This document shows positions 36,991 through 49,580 of a DNA stretch of 64,000 nucleotides, piece by piece (position 1 is the stretch's first letter; every line of letters begins with the position of its first letter). The notes beneath the pieces are model-generated. The model saw only the letters and a list, made by a program, of their open reading frames with translations. It was not told where the DNA came from and did no database searches. The stretch comes from Dreissena polymorpha (lineage: Eukaryota > Mollusca > Bivalvia > Myida > Dreissenidae). A program made the position numbers and the translations under genes. Location of the stretch: contig NC_068362.1 of the NCBI RefSeq assembly GCF_020536995.1, positions 101,518,189-101,582,188 on the forward strand. Reading direction: 5' to 3'.

Positions 36991-39669
36991 CATCGTCATT
37001 CTCATTATGAACAATTTCAACAACCGTAAAACCTATCGCTCAGCTCATTTTTGCAGTGAATTCGGATGTTATATCAAATCTTTTTGATTAATAGAGTTTG
37101 CTGCTTAATGTATTAATAACTAAATAATAATGTTGATAATATTGAAAATAAATGGTTTCAATTTTATTTATCCGTTTAAGATGCAGTATTTGACCAAGTC
37201 AATTTGTCGCTAAAAGTAGTCATTACACATTCAATCCAAAAAGCGTTACGAGTTGCTATTGAAACTATAATCGCATTCCGATAAAAATGGTGTCTGTATT
37301 AGGGCCTGTTTAATTTCTACGCTTAATTGCAATTCATAAAAATATTTTTAAGGGTACCGGTATATCTAGACACACTCTGTTATCCAAACAATCCTTGTGA
37401 TCATAAACAAATAAACAATGAAATATAAATAAAATTAGATGATAAAAAATGGTATCTTCCTTTTTGCTGTTGCTAGTTATCAACAGAGTAGCAAAACTTT
37501 TAAATATAAATTATATTCAATTCATAGCACGCTTAAAGATTTGAAGTTTATATAAATCTATAAGCACAAACATATTTATGTTTGTTAATACAAAGCTGTA
37601 GCAGTTTTCTGATTGCGCTTGAAAAGATGTGATTGTTGTTGTTGCATTAATAGTATCATTAGTTTGTATTTCCAGATTAGGTTTTCCACCATACATTTTG
37701 TTTTTAATCAGATGTCTTATAATTGGCATTGCAATATTTCAATAACGAGTAATCAACACAATTGACTTTATGTATTTTTAATTGTTTATCCATATTATCA
37801 TTAACACTTGAGGGAAAAATAAGCTGTGTCATTTTTTATTTTTTATTTTACATATGGTTCAGACAACTCTGCTTTTACTATATGCCGTAATAATTATAAG
37901 TTTCCGTTCACTTAAAGATATTGTTTTTCGTGTTGGAAAATTTAAATACGAAAAATATTTAGAGACAAGTGTGTTATGTTTGTTGGTCAATTATTTAATT
38001 GAAGTAGAAATAATACATCAGTGTACATAATTTTATTGTGTTGTTCCCTTCGTTCTTTACTTTAAAAATGCAACTTAACAGCTTTGCAATCAACTGAAAT
38101 AATATATAAAAAGTAAAAACAATAAACGTTTGGCTTTCTTAATACGATATCATTTCAAACGCTGTTGGAAGGAACCATTGCTTATTAGAGGTTTACAAGG
38201 TAATTTACCCAAGTACGCAAATGTAATGGTCGATTGCCCTTAGGCATGATTCTGTTTTATTACTTTAATCCGGTTGTAAAAATGCATGACCGAAGGGTCA
38301 TCAGATAAGCAAAAACAGGGTCAAAATCTGATAAAATAGCGCTGTTTTACTGACTGTACGAAAATCCGAAAATTTAGAATCATGAAAACATAAATATTTT
38401 GGCTTAAAAAGGAAATGTAAGAAAATTTAGAATGTAAGAGAAAATACGGTGGTTTTATGGTGTTTAAATCGATTAGAAATAGCAAAACCTAAAGACATTA
38501 TCTCAAGTGTGATTTTCAAAAGATTTTATATGAATGTACACACACGGTAAAACTAGTCTATTAAAATGAAATACCTTCATTGGTTCTCATGTTTTTAATA
38601 TTTATTAAACATAGGTATTTGTGAACACTTGTTGTTATATAATATTGAAATGTACACGCATACTGAACATAAAATCATTAGCATAACGGCTAATTTGGTT
38701 TTTACTAAGATTGCAATAGTGTTTATTTTATTATTATGAATCTTATGAGGATAATTTTGAAAGTATGACACAGAGTATCTGAAGAAGATATATACATAAT
38801 CACATATGTTGTTGTTGTTGTGGTTATTGTTTCAATATTTTTTATGAGTATCATACATTCAATGACGAATAGCTATTAATTTGTCATACAAACACCATAA
38901 TTATTATTGGATTGCGGAGATTAAACAAATCGATTCCCTAGTAACTGATATAACTGATACATTTTTTGAGCGACAATTTGAAACTAAATCTAGTATTATT
39001 TAAATTTGATTATTTTAATTGCAGACTTTTTTATTAACCCCAATTATTGTGTACGCAACGTTTCTTTTATTTAAATCGCTGAGTACGAAGCATCAAGCTA
39101 TTTTTTAATTAATTGACAGTGATCTTTAATGTATGTCATAATATAAATTGAAATCAATCTTAATTAAAGCTTGAGCGGTTGGTTTGTAATAAGTTTTGTA
39201 AATGTTGCTGTAGGATATGTATGCACAATAAATACTAACGCTCTGTCATATTGTGATGGTGATATGATTATATATTGCACAATGAATATGTGATGATGTT
39301 CTTGTGATAATATTGAGGCTATAATTAGTTTTTGAATTAAGCTAGCTAATTTCAAATAAGATACAAACACATCCCAATCCTAAAATTATCAGTAAGTTAT
39401 AGTATTGTTTGCCTCTAGGCGCATAATTAATTGAAGGCCTAGTTTATCTGTTAATCCTCGCCCCATGTGGTGTCCCAGTGGGTACACTGATATTAATACA
39501 CGATGTATTGGTCCACAATTAAATCTCTTATAAAAACATGTCTCTCAGGTGACTGAAAAATGGCTGTGTAGATACAACAAATACTACTATAACGGAGACT
39601 AAGATAACACATGTTACAATTAATTTGTCTTCCTTGCGTTCTTCTTATACGACAAACACTTCTAAAACA
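36991..39669. other. AT-rich intergenic stretch, nothing recognised
   Basis: No gene, RNA or named repeat is seen over about 2.7 kb. Short minus frames at 37,517 and 39,164 lack support. Confidence 0.6.
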
Positions 39670-40125
39670 AAAAAGCAAAAAGCCGCTACTGCTACTGCTT
39701 CGGCTACTCTTACTGCTACTGCTACTGCTGCCGCTGCCGCTGCCACTGCCACTGCCGCTGCCACTGCCGCTGCCACTGCCGCGGCCACTGCCACTGCCGC
39801 TGCCACTGCCGCTGCCAGTGCTGCTGCTGCTGCTGCTACTGATAGTGCTACTGCTACTGCTACTGCCACTGCTACTGCCACTGCCGCTGCCACTGCCGCT
39901 GCTGCTGTTGCTTCTGAAAGTGCTACTGCTACTGCTGCTGCTGCTGCTTCTGCTGCTGTTGCTGCTGCTACTGTTACTGCTACTGATACGGCTACTGATA
40001 CTGCTACTTCTACTGCTAGTGCTACTGCTACTGCTACTGCTACTGCTACTGATTCTGCTACTGCTACTGCTACTGCTGCTGCTGCTACTGCTGCTGCTGC
40101 TGCTACTGCTACTATTGATAATAAT
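39670..40125. repeat. (GCTACT)n / (GCCACT)n hexanucleotide minisatellite
   Basis: Imperfect ACTGCT and ACTGCC units over about 455 bases. They give open frames of Ala-Thr or Leu-Pro repeats in three frames, including one on the minus strand. No start context or flanking exon supports a protein. Confidence 0.92.
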
Positions 40126-40227
40126 TCTCCTTCTACTTCTCTTTCTAATATTGCTAGCGATGCTTCATAATTTATTTTTAAATGTATCATTTTGTTAAAA
40201 CAGGAAAGAACTGTTATATATATTTTC

Positions 40228-40746
40228 TTAAAGGGATCTTTTCACGCTTTGGTAAATTGACAAAATTGAAAAAAGTTGTTTCAGATTCGTAAGTTTTCGT
40301 TTTAGTTATGATATTTGTGAGGAAACAGTAATACTGAACATTAACCATGCTCTAATATAGCCATTATATGCATCTTTTGACGATTTTAAAACCTAAAAAT
40401 TATAAAGCGTTGCAACGCGAAACGATTGAATAATTTGGAGAGTTCTGTTTTTGTCGTTAAATTTTGTGAAACTACGAAGATTGCTTATATAAGGTATAAA
40501 ATACGTCGAGAATGTGTACTCGGCGGAATAGCTCAGTAGGCATAAGCGTTTATACTACAGGACTCTGCCAGGACTCCAGGGGTCACTGGTTCGAACCCTG
40601 CTCCGGGCAATGTACATTTCCTTTTTTTTTTTTTTTTCTTGATTTTTTACTGGAGCTTTTATGATCCAATGTTTACATTTATCAATATAAAGCATTTAAT
40701 GAATAAGTTAAAAAAAATGCCAAAATCTGTGAAAAGGCCCCTTTAA
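40228..40746. mobile_element. TTAA-bounded MITE with a tRNA-like core
   Basis: Terminal inverted repeats TTAAAGGGATCTTTTCACGC and (inverted right end) TTAAAGGGGCCTTTTCACAG bound 519 bases. TTAA at both ends fits a piggyBac-type target site. The interior at 40,521-40,609 carries an exact tRNA A box (tagctcagtagg, 40,529-40,540) and a B box (ggttcgaaccc, 40,588-40,598), followed by a T tract at about 40,622-40,637. I recall this family as very abundant in bivalves. No transposase is present. Confidence 0.8.
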
Positions 40747-41814
40747 AGGTGTAAAGAATCTAAACTTTTCTGCGATTAAAGTTTTATTTTACTGGATTAG
40801 TATAGGCCACATAACAGACGCTATTGTACTGATTTGTACTAAACAACATTTTGTCAGAATCAACAGTTTTAACATGCCGCAGTTTCCTTGGAAGTTGACC
40901 TTTGAATGGAGTTATGTATAAAACATTAACAAGGTATTTGTTGACAGTTTGTCCTGTCACAATTATATATTAGTTGAGCCAAACGTGTGATAAAGATCCC
41001 TTTTGGGGTGGCGATAAATACTATTTATATTGTTCAACAGTGGGAGACTGAGAAAACATATGTTACAATTAATTTGTCTACTTTGCCTGCTTCTTCTTTA
41101 TATATTTTTCTTGCTAATCGTTTAAGTTTAGTTTTAGTTAAGTAGGTATATCAATTTACATTTTTTGATAGATATTTATTTGGATAGTAATAGTATGTTT
41201 TATTTGACTTGACATCATTGAACCGGTTTATTCATTGATAAGATCGGGATCTCCACAGGTGTTTAATCTCGATTGTTAGGTGGGGAGAAGGGTCCGAATG
41301 ATAATGTTGTCGTCGGCTTACGAATCACATTTCACAAGTTTTAGACAATTAGCATACGTTATAAACCTAATTTAAGTATTACATAGATAATAACTTATCT
41401 TTATTTTGATGAACTACGTTTAAGGTATAAAACTATAATTATCTATGTGTTGTGTGCCGCATACATACCATCTTGCTTTTTTAAATTTGATCACAACGGT
41501 CCGAAGTCATAAACATTCATTATGCATGGTTGCTAAAGCACAGTGTATACTAACTAACCTATGTTTATTGTTGTTTGCTAGGGTTATTATTATTATGTTT
41601 TATTTTTTTTTATTTTGGGGGGGGGGGGGGGGTGGGAGGGCTTTTATAGAAGATTTCAACTAGTCCTTCAATTAACGAAAAAAAATATTGGTATAGGAAA
41701 TATAAAAGAGTAATAGACAGCTTCATTCATGCTGTTCTATTATGGTGTTTTAACGCATATAATTATGTATGGTTGATGAAGCACATTGTATGCTACCGAT
41801 GTTTATTGTTGTTT
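40747..41814. other. AT-rich stretch with a G16 run
   Basis: Nothing gene-like. An uninterrupted run of 16 G at 41,617-41,632, followed by tgggaggg, is the only notable feature; it could form a G-quadruplex. Confidence 0.7.
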
Positions 41815-41902
41815 GATGATGATGTTAAGTTGGTGTTGCTGTTGTTGTAAATGATGATGATGAGGAGGAGGAGGAGGAAGAAGAAGAAGAAGAAGAAGAT
41901 GA

Positions 41903-41939
<37 letters not shown>

Positions 41940-41965
41940 AGTGACGACGACGACGATGATGATGA
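41815..41965. repeat. mixed trinucleotide microsatellite (GAT, GAG, GAA, GGT, GAC)
   Basis: Runs of GAT, GAGGAG, GAAGAA, GATGAT, GGTGGT and GACGAC follow one another. The minus open frame over it is His-, Leu- and Pro-rich for that reason. Confidence 0.9.
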
Positions 41966-42014
41966 TTTTGATTATGATAATGAGATTTGAATAAAATTAA
42001 TGCGCAAAGATTTT

Positions 42015-42060
42015 TCTTTTTAGCGGCCAAATGCAGATATCTGCGCTCGGCCGCTGTAAG
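42015..42060. repeat. AGCGGCC...GGCCGCT hairpin
   Basis: 'agcggccaaatgcagatatc' followed by 'tgcgctcggccgct' forms an imperfect inverted repeat around the inner palindrome gcagatatctgc. A related copy in reverse orientation is at 31,268-31,310, with similar sequence beyond the hairpin ('tgcaat'). Confidence 0.6.
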
Positions 42061-45000
42061 GGTTATGTAATATTTGCAATCTACATAGGAGTCAATAGCA
42101 GATACCAAGCACCATATGCTTATGAGAAACAAAAGCAAAATATTGGCAATCGCTGAAATCTCGAATATGACTTAATCATTTTATTAAATGAAAACCGGTA
42201 ACTATTTTAAACGGTTATTATATTGCAACAACTTAGCGGTGTTTATCCAAAAGACCATTGTTATAATTACAAGGACGTCAATAGGCCAAACTATTCAGGA
42301 AATATGATTTGAGTCGTCAAGGATAGATTTTGAGATCAATGTACGTCCGATGAGATTTAAAGGGAGTTGGAGGCGTAGGGACAGATTCGTTCGAGTACGC
42401 GATCATTTGAGAACAAATTATGTTGAAGCTTTATCGGAATTCCGGAAATTTGCGATCGGTACCGATTTTTCCTGGTTCTTTTTTATTGATTCTGATAAGT
42501 TAGCGGCCGGCACGGACATGAATATTAACTGACGAAAACCTCTTCGCTACTTTCCGAAAATCTTCGACATGTTGCAAATATCCGTAATATTCCGCATTGT
42601 ACTTACCAGAAATTGCAACTAGAAAGACTACAATAAATCAGTTAGCTACGGCTCGGGCGGGGATTTACCTTTTATCCCTGTAAGGGACCCAATGCCCCAG
42701 ACTACCGGCTATTTTTTCCGGAATTCGAACTTGATACACTTGATATCCCTGAATTAAATATGTATATCCGCAATTTTGATCTCTAGAGTGCTGATTGTTA
42801 GTATTGTATTTGACTGGGATGACTGTCGATTATGTGTTTTTAAGATTAAAACAAGCTTACGAAGAACTTTGTGTTTGCTTTTTTGTACGCTTTCTTTTTA
42901 AAAATGTATTGTCCGCCACGGACGCAACAATTGACCAAATGTACCAGATTGTGGTCTCTTTAAAGTGCTATGTTTTTACTGCCGTGATATCTTTAACAAA
43001 CTACACATTATTGATCGTGGACGTTTTATACTCTTATTGAATTTGTTTCCCCAAAATATGCTCTTCTATTAGTAGATGTTTAGGTGACGATGTTCTAATT
43101 ATAGATCTTACACGGCCAAGAAACACTAGATAGGTCTTTGCAAAGAGAGCTGTTGGATATCGTGAATGCGTTCAATGTGGCCTGTTTATTTCAGAAAGCT
43201 ATTTGCAATGTTTTATGGGGATTTCTATCAAATTGCCAATTGCAAAATTTGATTTAATTCATTCGGACCTACAAGCGGGAAACTTCTTCATTAAAATTCA
43301 ATGGGCTTTTAAGAAGTTCGTTGAAAGGCCAAATTTGACGTTAAACAGCAACGCCGAAAAAAATGCTACTCAGTCTTATTTATCACTTTTTTTGTAAGAT
43401 TTACCAGTAGACGTTCTTCAGTGAAATTAAGCAAACACACAGTGCCGACAAATATGGAAGGGTATTTAGGTAAAAATTACATCCTTCTTTGTGACTGTGT
43501 CATGATTCTTGATGGTACTTTCAATTAGTATGTAGACACCTTTTCATGCTTGATGACACTTACATCTTGCCTGATGTCCAATGTCTATTTACATTCTGCT
43601 TAATGGTATCATGCATGTGTACAGATGCAACATTCTTGTTCGTTAATTGCATGCTGCATATGTGAATGTTGGTTTGTGCAGAGAGACTTGTGCAATAGGC
43701 GCAGTGCATAATGAAATCAAATATTAATGCGTTTAATAAATTAACGCGATGGTAAGATGTGAGTTTCACCCAAGCACAAAGCAACATACTATCATGCATG
43801 ATACAATGATGTCAATTGACAGTCATTCCGAAATGCTACGGAGGACTACGGAAATTTACGGCGTATAACGGAAATTTTATGTTATAGGAGAAGTTGCGCA
43901 CCTTTGTAAGATATTTGCTACTGAACCGAAATTAACCGCGTGTTTGTAGACTTAACTTTTTTTTGGTTAATGACTAACCATAATTTTTGTACAGTAATTT
44001 ACCTTCAATAACCAAAGAAAGTCTATGGATATATTTCAATATATGCTACTAATGCATGTATGCAGAGCTCCAGATAAGACGCTTAAAGTCGTAAAAAATT
44101 GAATTAAATTTAGTAAAAAAGTAGACTTAAATTCTGTGCGTACGGTTACACATTGGAAAAATAAAATAAGAATTCAAAATGTGTGATCATGCGTAAAACT
44201 CAATATCAATGCATATAATGTAAACATTTTATCAATGAGTTCCCACTCGTCTAGGCCCTCATTACAATTATGAAATCAACAGCACTTTAACGTTATTATG
44301 AATAACAGACCATCTTTACAACAGTCGAAAAGCCGAACGTTTTCCATTATCTGGTCCTTTTATCGCAAAAAGTCTGCTGTAACCCGGCAATTGTCATTAG
44401 CTCTTCTTAGACTATAAACCTAAATGCGGATGTGCCAAAAATTATATTTACCTGAAAAAAAAAGAATTAATAATAGACTTTAAGGCTGGATTATTATAGA
44501 GTGTAAACCAAGATTTTGCTGAAAAAGTTATCTGGAACTTTGCATGTATGTTGAGAGGAAATCGATTACATAATTTCAAATTTACTAGAGTACTTTTATA
44601 CTGCACCACATAAAATGCTTTAAAACTATAATATTGAAGTGCACATATAAACTTTATTATAGATGGGTAGGTATTTCGTGTCAATCTCTTTCACATATGA
44701 AAGAGCTGTTGGTCATGCTGCTTTAAGTACATATAGATGCATGACACAATTTAGATTAAGCAAAATAAAACACTAGGTATTTGCCAAGAGTCAAATATAT
44801 ACGAGCAGTAAGAGCGTAATCGTGCACAGCGAGACTTACTCATGTAGAATTGAAACTCTTATTGCTTTCTTTCGAAATAATTTCATGTGTCCGATCTAAT
44901 ATGCAATATGCCCGGTGTTTTTTTTGCGGATTAATGTTCCGTTTTAGATCCATAATTAACGAATGCCTCAATATTTTCAAAAATTAACACCGGAATAATG

Positions 45001-45087
45001 TTCACCGACATTTCTTCATACAGATTGGATATAAATATTATAGAGCTTAACAAAAAATACATTAAGCCCTGTTCTCCCGGCACACGT
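42061..45087. other. intergenic stretch without a recognised gene
   Basis: Several short open frames (42,350-42,532, 42,795-43,040, 43,203-43,397) show no family I recognise. No named repeats are seen. Confidence 0.5.
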
Positions 45088-45096
45088 GCTGGACAC

Positions 45097-46063
45097 ACAG
45101 GTGGTTAGCGTGTGGCTATGATAATAATTAGTGAAAACATCTTTTTGAATGATAAATAATCATATTAAAACGAAAAATCAAATTTTCTATATAAAAAAAA
45201 ATCACAACCGTTTTATATATAACAAGATATCCAACTCGAAATCATCCGAAGACGGGGTGCATCGTTTTGAGCAGCCATTACTAAATTAATTTTGCAGCGA
45301 TTTTCATGACCCGGTCTTATTCAACGCAGAAATGAATTTCCTTTTAGGAAATGTATATATATATATTGTTATATTTCTACACATGCTGGGTGAAATTTTA
45401 AGAAATAAAGCTATACATAATTCGCTTGACCCAGTTGTTATCGATCAGACCGTATTTATGAATGAAATCTCCAGTTGTAAAGACACAACTCCGCATTGGA
45501 GCAATGAAATCACTCTTGTGTTTAAAATGTCAGTTGGTTGAAATGTATGTAAACAAAGGTTTGAAAATGCGCTGGACAGTTAATTTTGATGCATAATTCT
45601 ACGGCAAGCACGGTAAGAATGTTTTTTCATACGTTTTATTGAATAATGGTATCGAGGTTCGTGAACTTTGCAGGGAAAATGCCCATTTCCCCGTGAAGAT
45701 TTCAGTCATGAATACTGTCTGATCGATCACAGCTGGGTCACGCGAGTTGTGTATCGTGTTATTTTTTAAAAGTTGACCCAGTATTTGTAAAAATATTGCA
45801 AGACATATACATTTACAGAAAGGAAATTTATTTCTGCGTTGAATAAGACCAAGATCGTGAAAATCGCTGCAGAATTGATGAAGTAATGGCTGTTTAAAAC
45901 GATGCATCCCGTTTTCGGATGATTTCGAGTTGGATACCTTGTTGATTATATATTTAACTTATTTTTTTTAAGAAAAGTTGATTTTTCGTTATAATATGAT
46001 TACTTATCATTCCAAAATATGTTTTCACTAACTAGTATTATAGCCACACGCTAACCACCTGTA
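45097..46063. mobile_element. Mutator-like long-TIR element, copy 2
   Basis: 967 bases. Both ends read acaggtggttagcgtgtggc (right end inverted), and the inverted arms continue for several hundred bases. Perfect 9-bp direct repeats gctggacac flank it (45,088-45,096 and 46,064-46,072). The central part ('acggcaagcacggtaagaat') matches copy 1 (13,362-14,331) in the opposite orientation. Open frames inside come from the arms and are not genes. Confidence 0.85.
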
Positions 46064-46072
46064 GCTGGACAC

Positions 46073-46984
46073 TTTTAAAAAACACTATACAAATTCAAGT
46101 ACTTATGCACTTAATTGATTGTAAACAATGACGGTTGAAATCCGTGCGTGGGAATTTTTCTGGTAACCAAGAGCGACGTCAACGTTCATGACAAACCTGT
46201 TTATATGACATTTATTTATTGATTTTTTCCAACTTGATTGAAAATTATGTTTTATGATATTTTAATACATGTAGATGAAGTAGTTGTTTTCTCAACGAGG
46301 AGTACAATAGTTGTACAGTACTAGACACGAGTACTTGTAACTTTCAGGTTTCTCTGTATACCACAGACATTATATTGTCATAAAATGATAAATATGTGTT
46401 TATAGAAATTGTAATTATAGCATGGTAAATAGACTAGAGAAATCTGAAAGTTTCACGCACAGGTCTGTGGCAATGGGGGTTTGGGCTACTTTATAAATAT
46501 GATGTCGATATGCAATGCACATCGGTAGATTACGTCTACTGTAATTATTTGGACTAGGGAAGGGCCACAATTCCAACACATCAGCCCCGTTATGTTCTGA
46601 ATAAAATACATGTATAATTTCTTGAGTGCCAATTGCATCTTACAAATATCAAAAACATTCACGGCAGTCAATTCATTGTGTAAACTTACTGGTCTTCATG
46701 GCAATAATGAACGTATTTAGTTTAATGGAGATTATATAACGAAGGGAACTAATTCAGCTTATTCAGTTTACTAGTCACAATGATTCGGATGTTTTCGCTT
46801 TTTTTTCCGAAAAGTAATTTATTCAACATAAGGAAAATAAACGCGCGCCACCTGATGTCATAATTTAGTAACTTGCATTCTGCTTACTGCCTGTTGCTAA
46901 CTGCCGTTGTTAATGACGCTTAGTGGCAAAACCGATTATGACTGGTTTCAGGAATAATGAACACACAAACATTGGATAGTCACC
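46073..46984. other. AT-rich stretch, small inverted repeat only
   Basis: A loose inverted repeat (actttcaggtttctc near 46,340; gagaaatctgaaagt near 46,440) is the only structure seen. Confidence 0.5.
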
Positions 46985-47215
46985 AAGCATGTTGAAACAA
47001 TCATCAAGTATAACCGATAGAGAACAAGCATGTTGGAACTGTCATGAAGCATGTTAGAATAAACATCACGCATAATGTAAATATTATTCATGAATGATGT
47101 AATGTTGCAGCAATCATCAAGTATAAACGAATAGACAATAAGCATGTTGGAATTGTCATAAAGCAAATTAGAATAAGCATCAGTCATAATGTAAATATTC
47201 ACCACGAATTATGTA
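46985..47215. repeat. tandem repeat, about 114-bp unit, two copies
   Basis: 'caatcatcaagtataa' and 'cataatgtaaatatt' recur at a spacing of about 114 bases. Smaller internal 'aagcatgttggaa' units suggest older, shorter periodicity. Confidence 0.8.
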
Positions 47216-47322
47216 ACTTTTACCTAAATATCCTTCCATAGACATGTGTTGTTACTAAAATAGACATAGAGATTTGAGCATTGGGAGTGACCTAATCATA
47301 CTGTGCTTTAGCAGTATTACGG

Positions 47323-47979
47323 AATACCGTTAGTGCCATCGTGGTTACACATTAAAATCCAGAGGGCGAGAACGCGATAGCACGATGGCGACAATGTGAC
47401 AATACGATGATGACAGGGTGACAATACGATGGCGACAATGCGATAGTACGATGGCGACAATGCGAGAACGCGATAATACGATGACGACAATCAGACAGTG
47501 CGATGACGACAGTGCGACAATACGATGGCGACAGTGAGATAGTACGATGGCGACAATACTACAGTTCGATAGTGCGATAATACGATGACGACAGTGCGAA
47601 AATACGATGACGACAGTGCGACAATACGATGGCGATAGCCGACAGTGCGATAGTACGATGGTGCCAATGCGATAACGCGATAGTATGATGGCGGCAATTC
47701 GAAAATGCGATGGCGACAGTGCGACAATACGATGGCGACATTGCGATGATACCACGGCGACAGTACGATATGACTATCGCATTGTCGCCCCCGTACTATC
47801 GCACTGCCGCCATTGTATTGTCGCACTGTCGCATTGTCGTCATCGTACTAGCGCGTTTTCGCAATCGTACGAACGCATTGTCGCCATCGTATTGTCGCAC
47901 TGTCGTCATCGTACTTTCGCGTTCTCGCATTCTCGCCCTCTGGATTGTAATCAGTAACCACGGTGGCCCTAACGGCATT
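47323..47979. repeat. foldback element filled with degenerate (GAYRRCGACARTRCGAT)-type minisatellite
   Basis: The ends form an inverted repeat: ccgttagtgccatcgtggtt at left, ccgttagggccaccgtggtt (inverted) at right, each followed by 'aatccagagggcgagaa'. Inside are short units such as gatggcgacaatgcgat. They read one way from about 47,365 to 47,770 and the opposite way from about 47,771 to 47,935. Long open frames on both strands (HRIVALS-like peptides) result from the repeats. Confidence 0.85.
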
Positions 47980-48439
47980 TTGTACAGTAAAGTGCGTAAA
48001 ATCTGGTTTGGAATAACAATTTTTATGCCGAAAACAGATGTTGAAAACCCGACTTTGTTTTATAAGTAGTAGTCTAAATATACAATGAGTTTTCCGAGCA
48101 TTAAATAAACATATTAAAATAAAATTCATGTTCGTATCAGTTGAAGTTCTTGTTAATAGTAGAAGCAAAGAACACAATAAAACGCTGATTGGGCTTACTA
48201 ATTTGAGGCAAGAAAAAACACATCGCGCTATTATATATAACATATAACGCGCATCCGCAAAGTTCGAGCGCCCGTCTCGGTGCCGTCGTTTCCGGTGAAA
48301 GTTTCGCACAGGAGCTACCGAGTTTGGATATGAGACCACGAATCATGGCTTGACTTTATATATCAGTCAGAGTAGTACCTGACCAGACTGCGCGGTTGGA
48401 CAAGCTAGGATGGACCAACTTCGGCCGCATATGACATAA

Positions 48440-48645
48440 GACCCATTTTCGCATGACGCGGGTCATCTGACCTTTATAATGTGTATATAGCTTTGAATGG
48501 AATTTGCACATAGTTTTTGGCATGGACTTATTGTTATGTTAATGTGTTGCACGCTTTCAAAAGCAGAGGGCATATATAAGATCAATTATACTACGGAGTT
48601 CATTTTCTGTTGCAAAATGAAATGCAATAAAGATTGTTACTCAGC
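48440..48645 (+). repeat. dispersed repeat with a polyadenylation-like end
   Basis: It begins 'agacccattttcgcatgacg' and ends with 'gcaataaagattgttactc'. Part of the start is shared with the 113-bp tandem units at 32.35-32.57 kb. I recall similar sequence as repetitive in bivalves. It could be a fragment of a retroelement end, but no body is present. Confidence 0.45.
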
Positions 48646-48789
48646 GGTGTGTACAGTATGACAGCGTTGTCTGTCTGCGATGCATTTATACTGGTTCTAA
48701 GCTGGCATACTCACCAATTGGACTCAACCATCTGCTCGAACAAGAAATGATAAGTTCTACTAGCATAAACCTTTAATTGTAACTCATTT

Positions 48790-49580
48790 TAAAAATATTC
48801 ATGTTATTTATATTATTCAATTTATTATTCAAAATTATAATTATTATTTCCTTTATTGTTGTTTTTCGCATTAAGAAACTTAATCGGCTTACGAAACTGA
48901 AAAATCCCATTGGAAAAAAATCCCATGGGAGAAAAAATCCCATGGGAGAAAAAATCCCATGGGAAAAAAAAATCCCATGGGATTTAAAAATCAAATCCCA
49001 TGGGCTTTTTTTTTTAAACACGACTAAACGCATTAAAATATCGTAGTTGTTCATCATTTCATAAAATATGATGTTTCTGAAAGTTTCATGAATAAATCTC
49101 CCAAAATAAGAAAAAAATCCCATGGGATTTTTTTCTCCCATTTTAAAATGGGATTTTTTTATTACTAAATATTTTTATATATAATTGGCATAAAACCAAT
49201 ATACAGTCCTTAAATAACGTTAAAATACTTGCAAACGCAAATAAAACACGTTTTTTAAAATGTTCAAAATCCCATGGGATTTTTCTCCCATTTGCAAATT
49301 ATGGGAGAAAAAAAATCCCATGGGACAAAAAATCCCATGGGAAAATCGAAAATCCCATGGGAAAATGCAAAAATCCCATGGGAACCCCAACTTTGCTTAT
49401 AAATTTCATAGTGAAGAAAACGCGTTTTTTGAGTGAAAATAACCAATTATTAATCAACGATAAGACTTTTATCGCATACTATGTCTCAAAGTAGCAAATC
49501 TTTAAGAAAAAGGGTACTTACGTTTGCGAAATTTCGGTTTCGCAAAGTTTTTCCGGTGGCCGTTAAAAATGAGTTAATTA
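48790..49580 (-). repeat. element with clustered TCCCATGGGA palindromes, copy 2 (inverted)
   Basis: Mirror of 29,010-29,760, with the 'gcgaaatttcggtttcgc' palindrome and 'tttttccggtggccgtt' at its right end. I count eleven perfect CCCATGGG sites in three blocks (about 48,915-49,005, 49,118, 49,268-49,385), plus half sites (cccat..atggg) that widen some hairpins. Confidence 0.8.

Noticed and set aside
36464-37087. Open frames of 99-207 codons on both strands (poly-Ser, poly-Ile/Val, poly-Asp, poly-Met)
   Set aside because: All are readings of one TCA/TCG microsatellite; composition is set by the triplet and no start, splice or domain supports a protein.
39611-40198. Open frames of 181-195 codons, Leu/Pro-rich or Ala/Thr-rich
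   Set aside because: They are three frames and both strands of a hexanucleotide minisatellite.
43100-43400. Possible coding stretch (SLQRELLDIVNAFNVACLF..)
   Set aside because: The frame is interrupted soon after and I cannot match it to any family.
47345-48069. Overlapping Arg/His/Ser/Val/Leu-rich frames on both strands
   Set aside because: They come from the degenerate minisatellite inside the foldback element.
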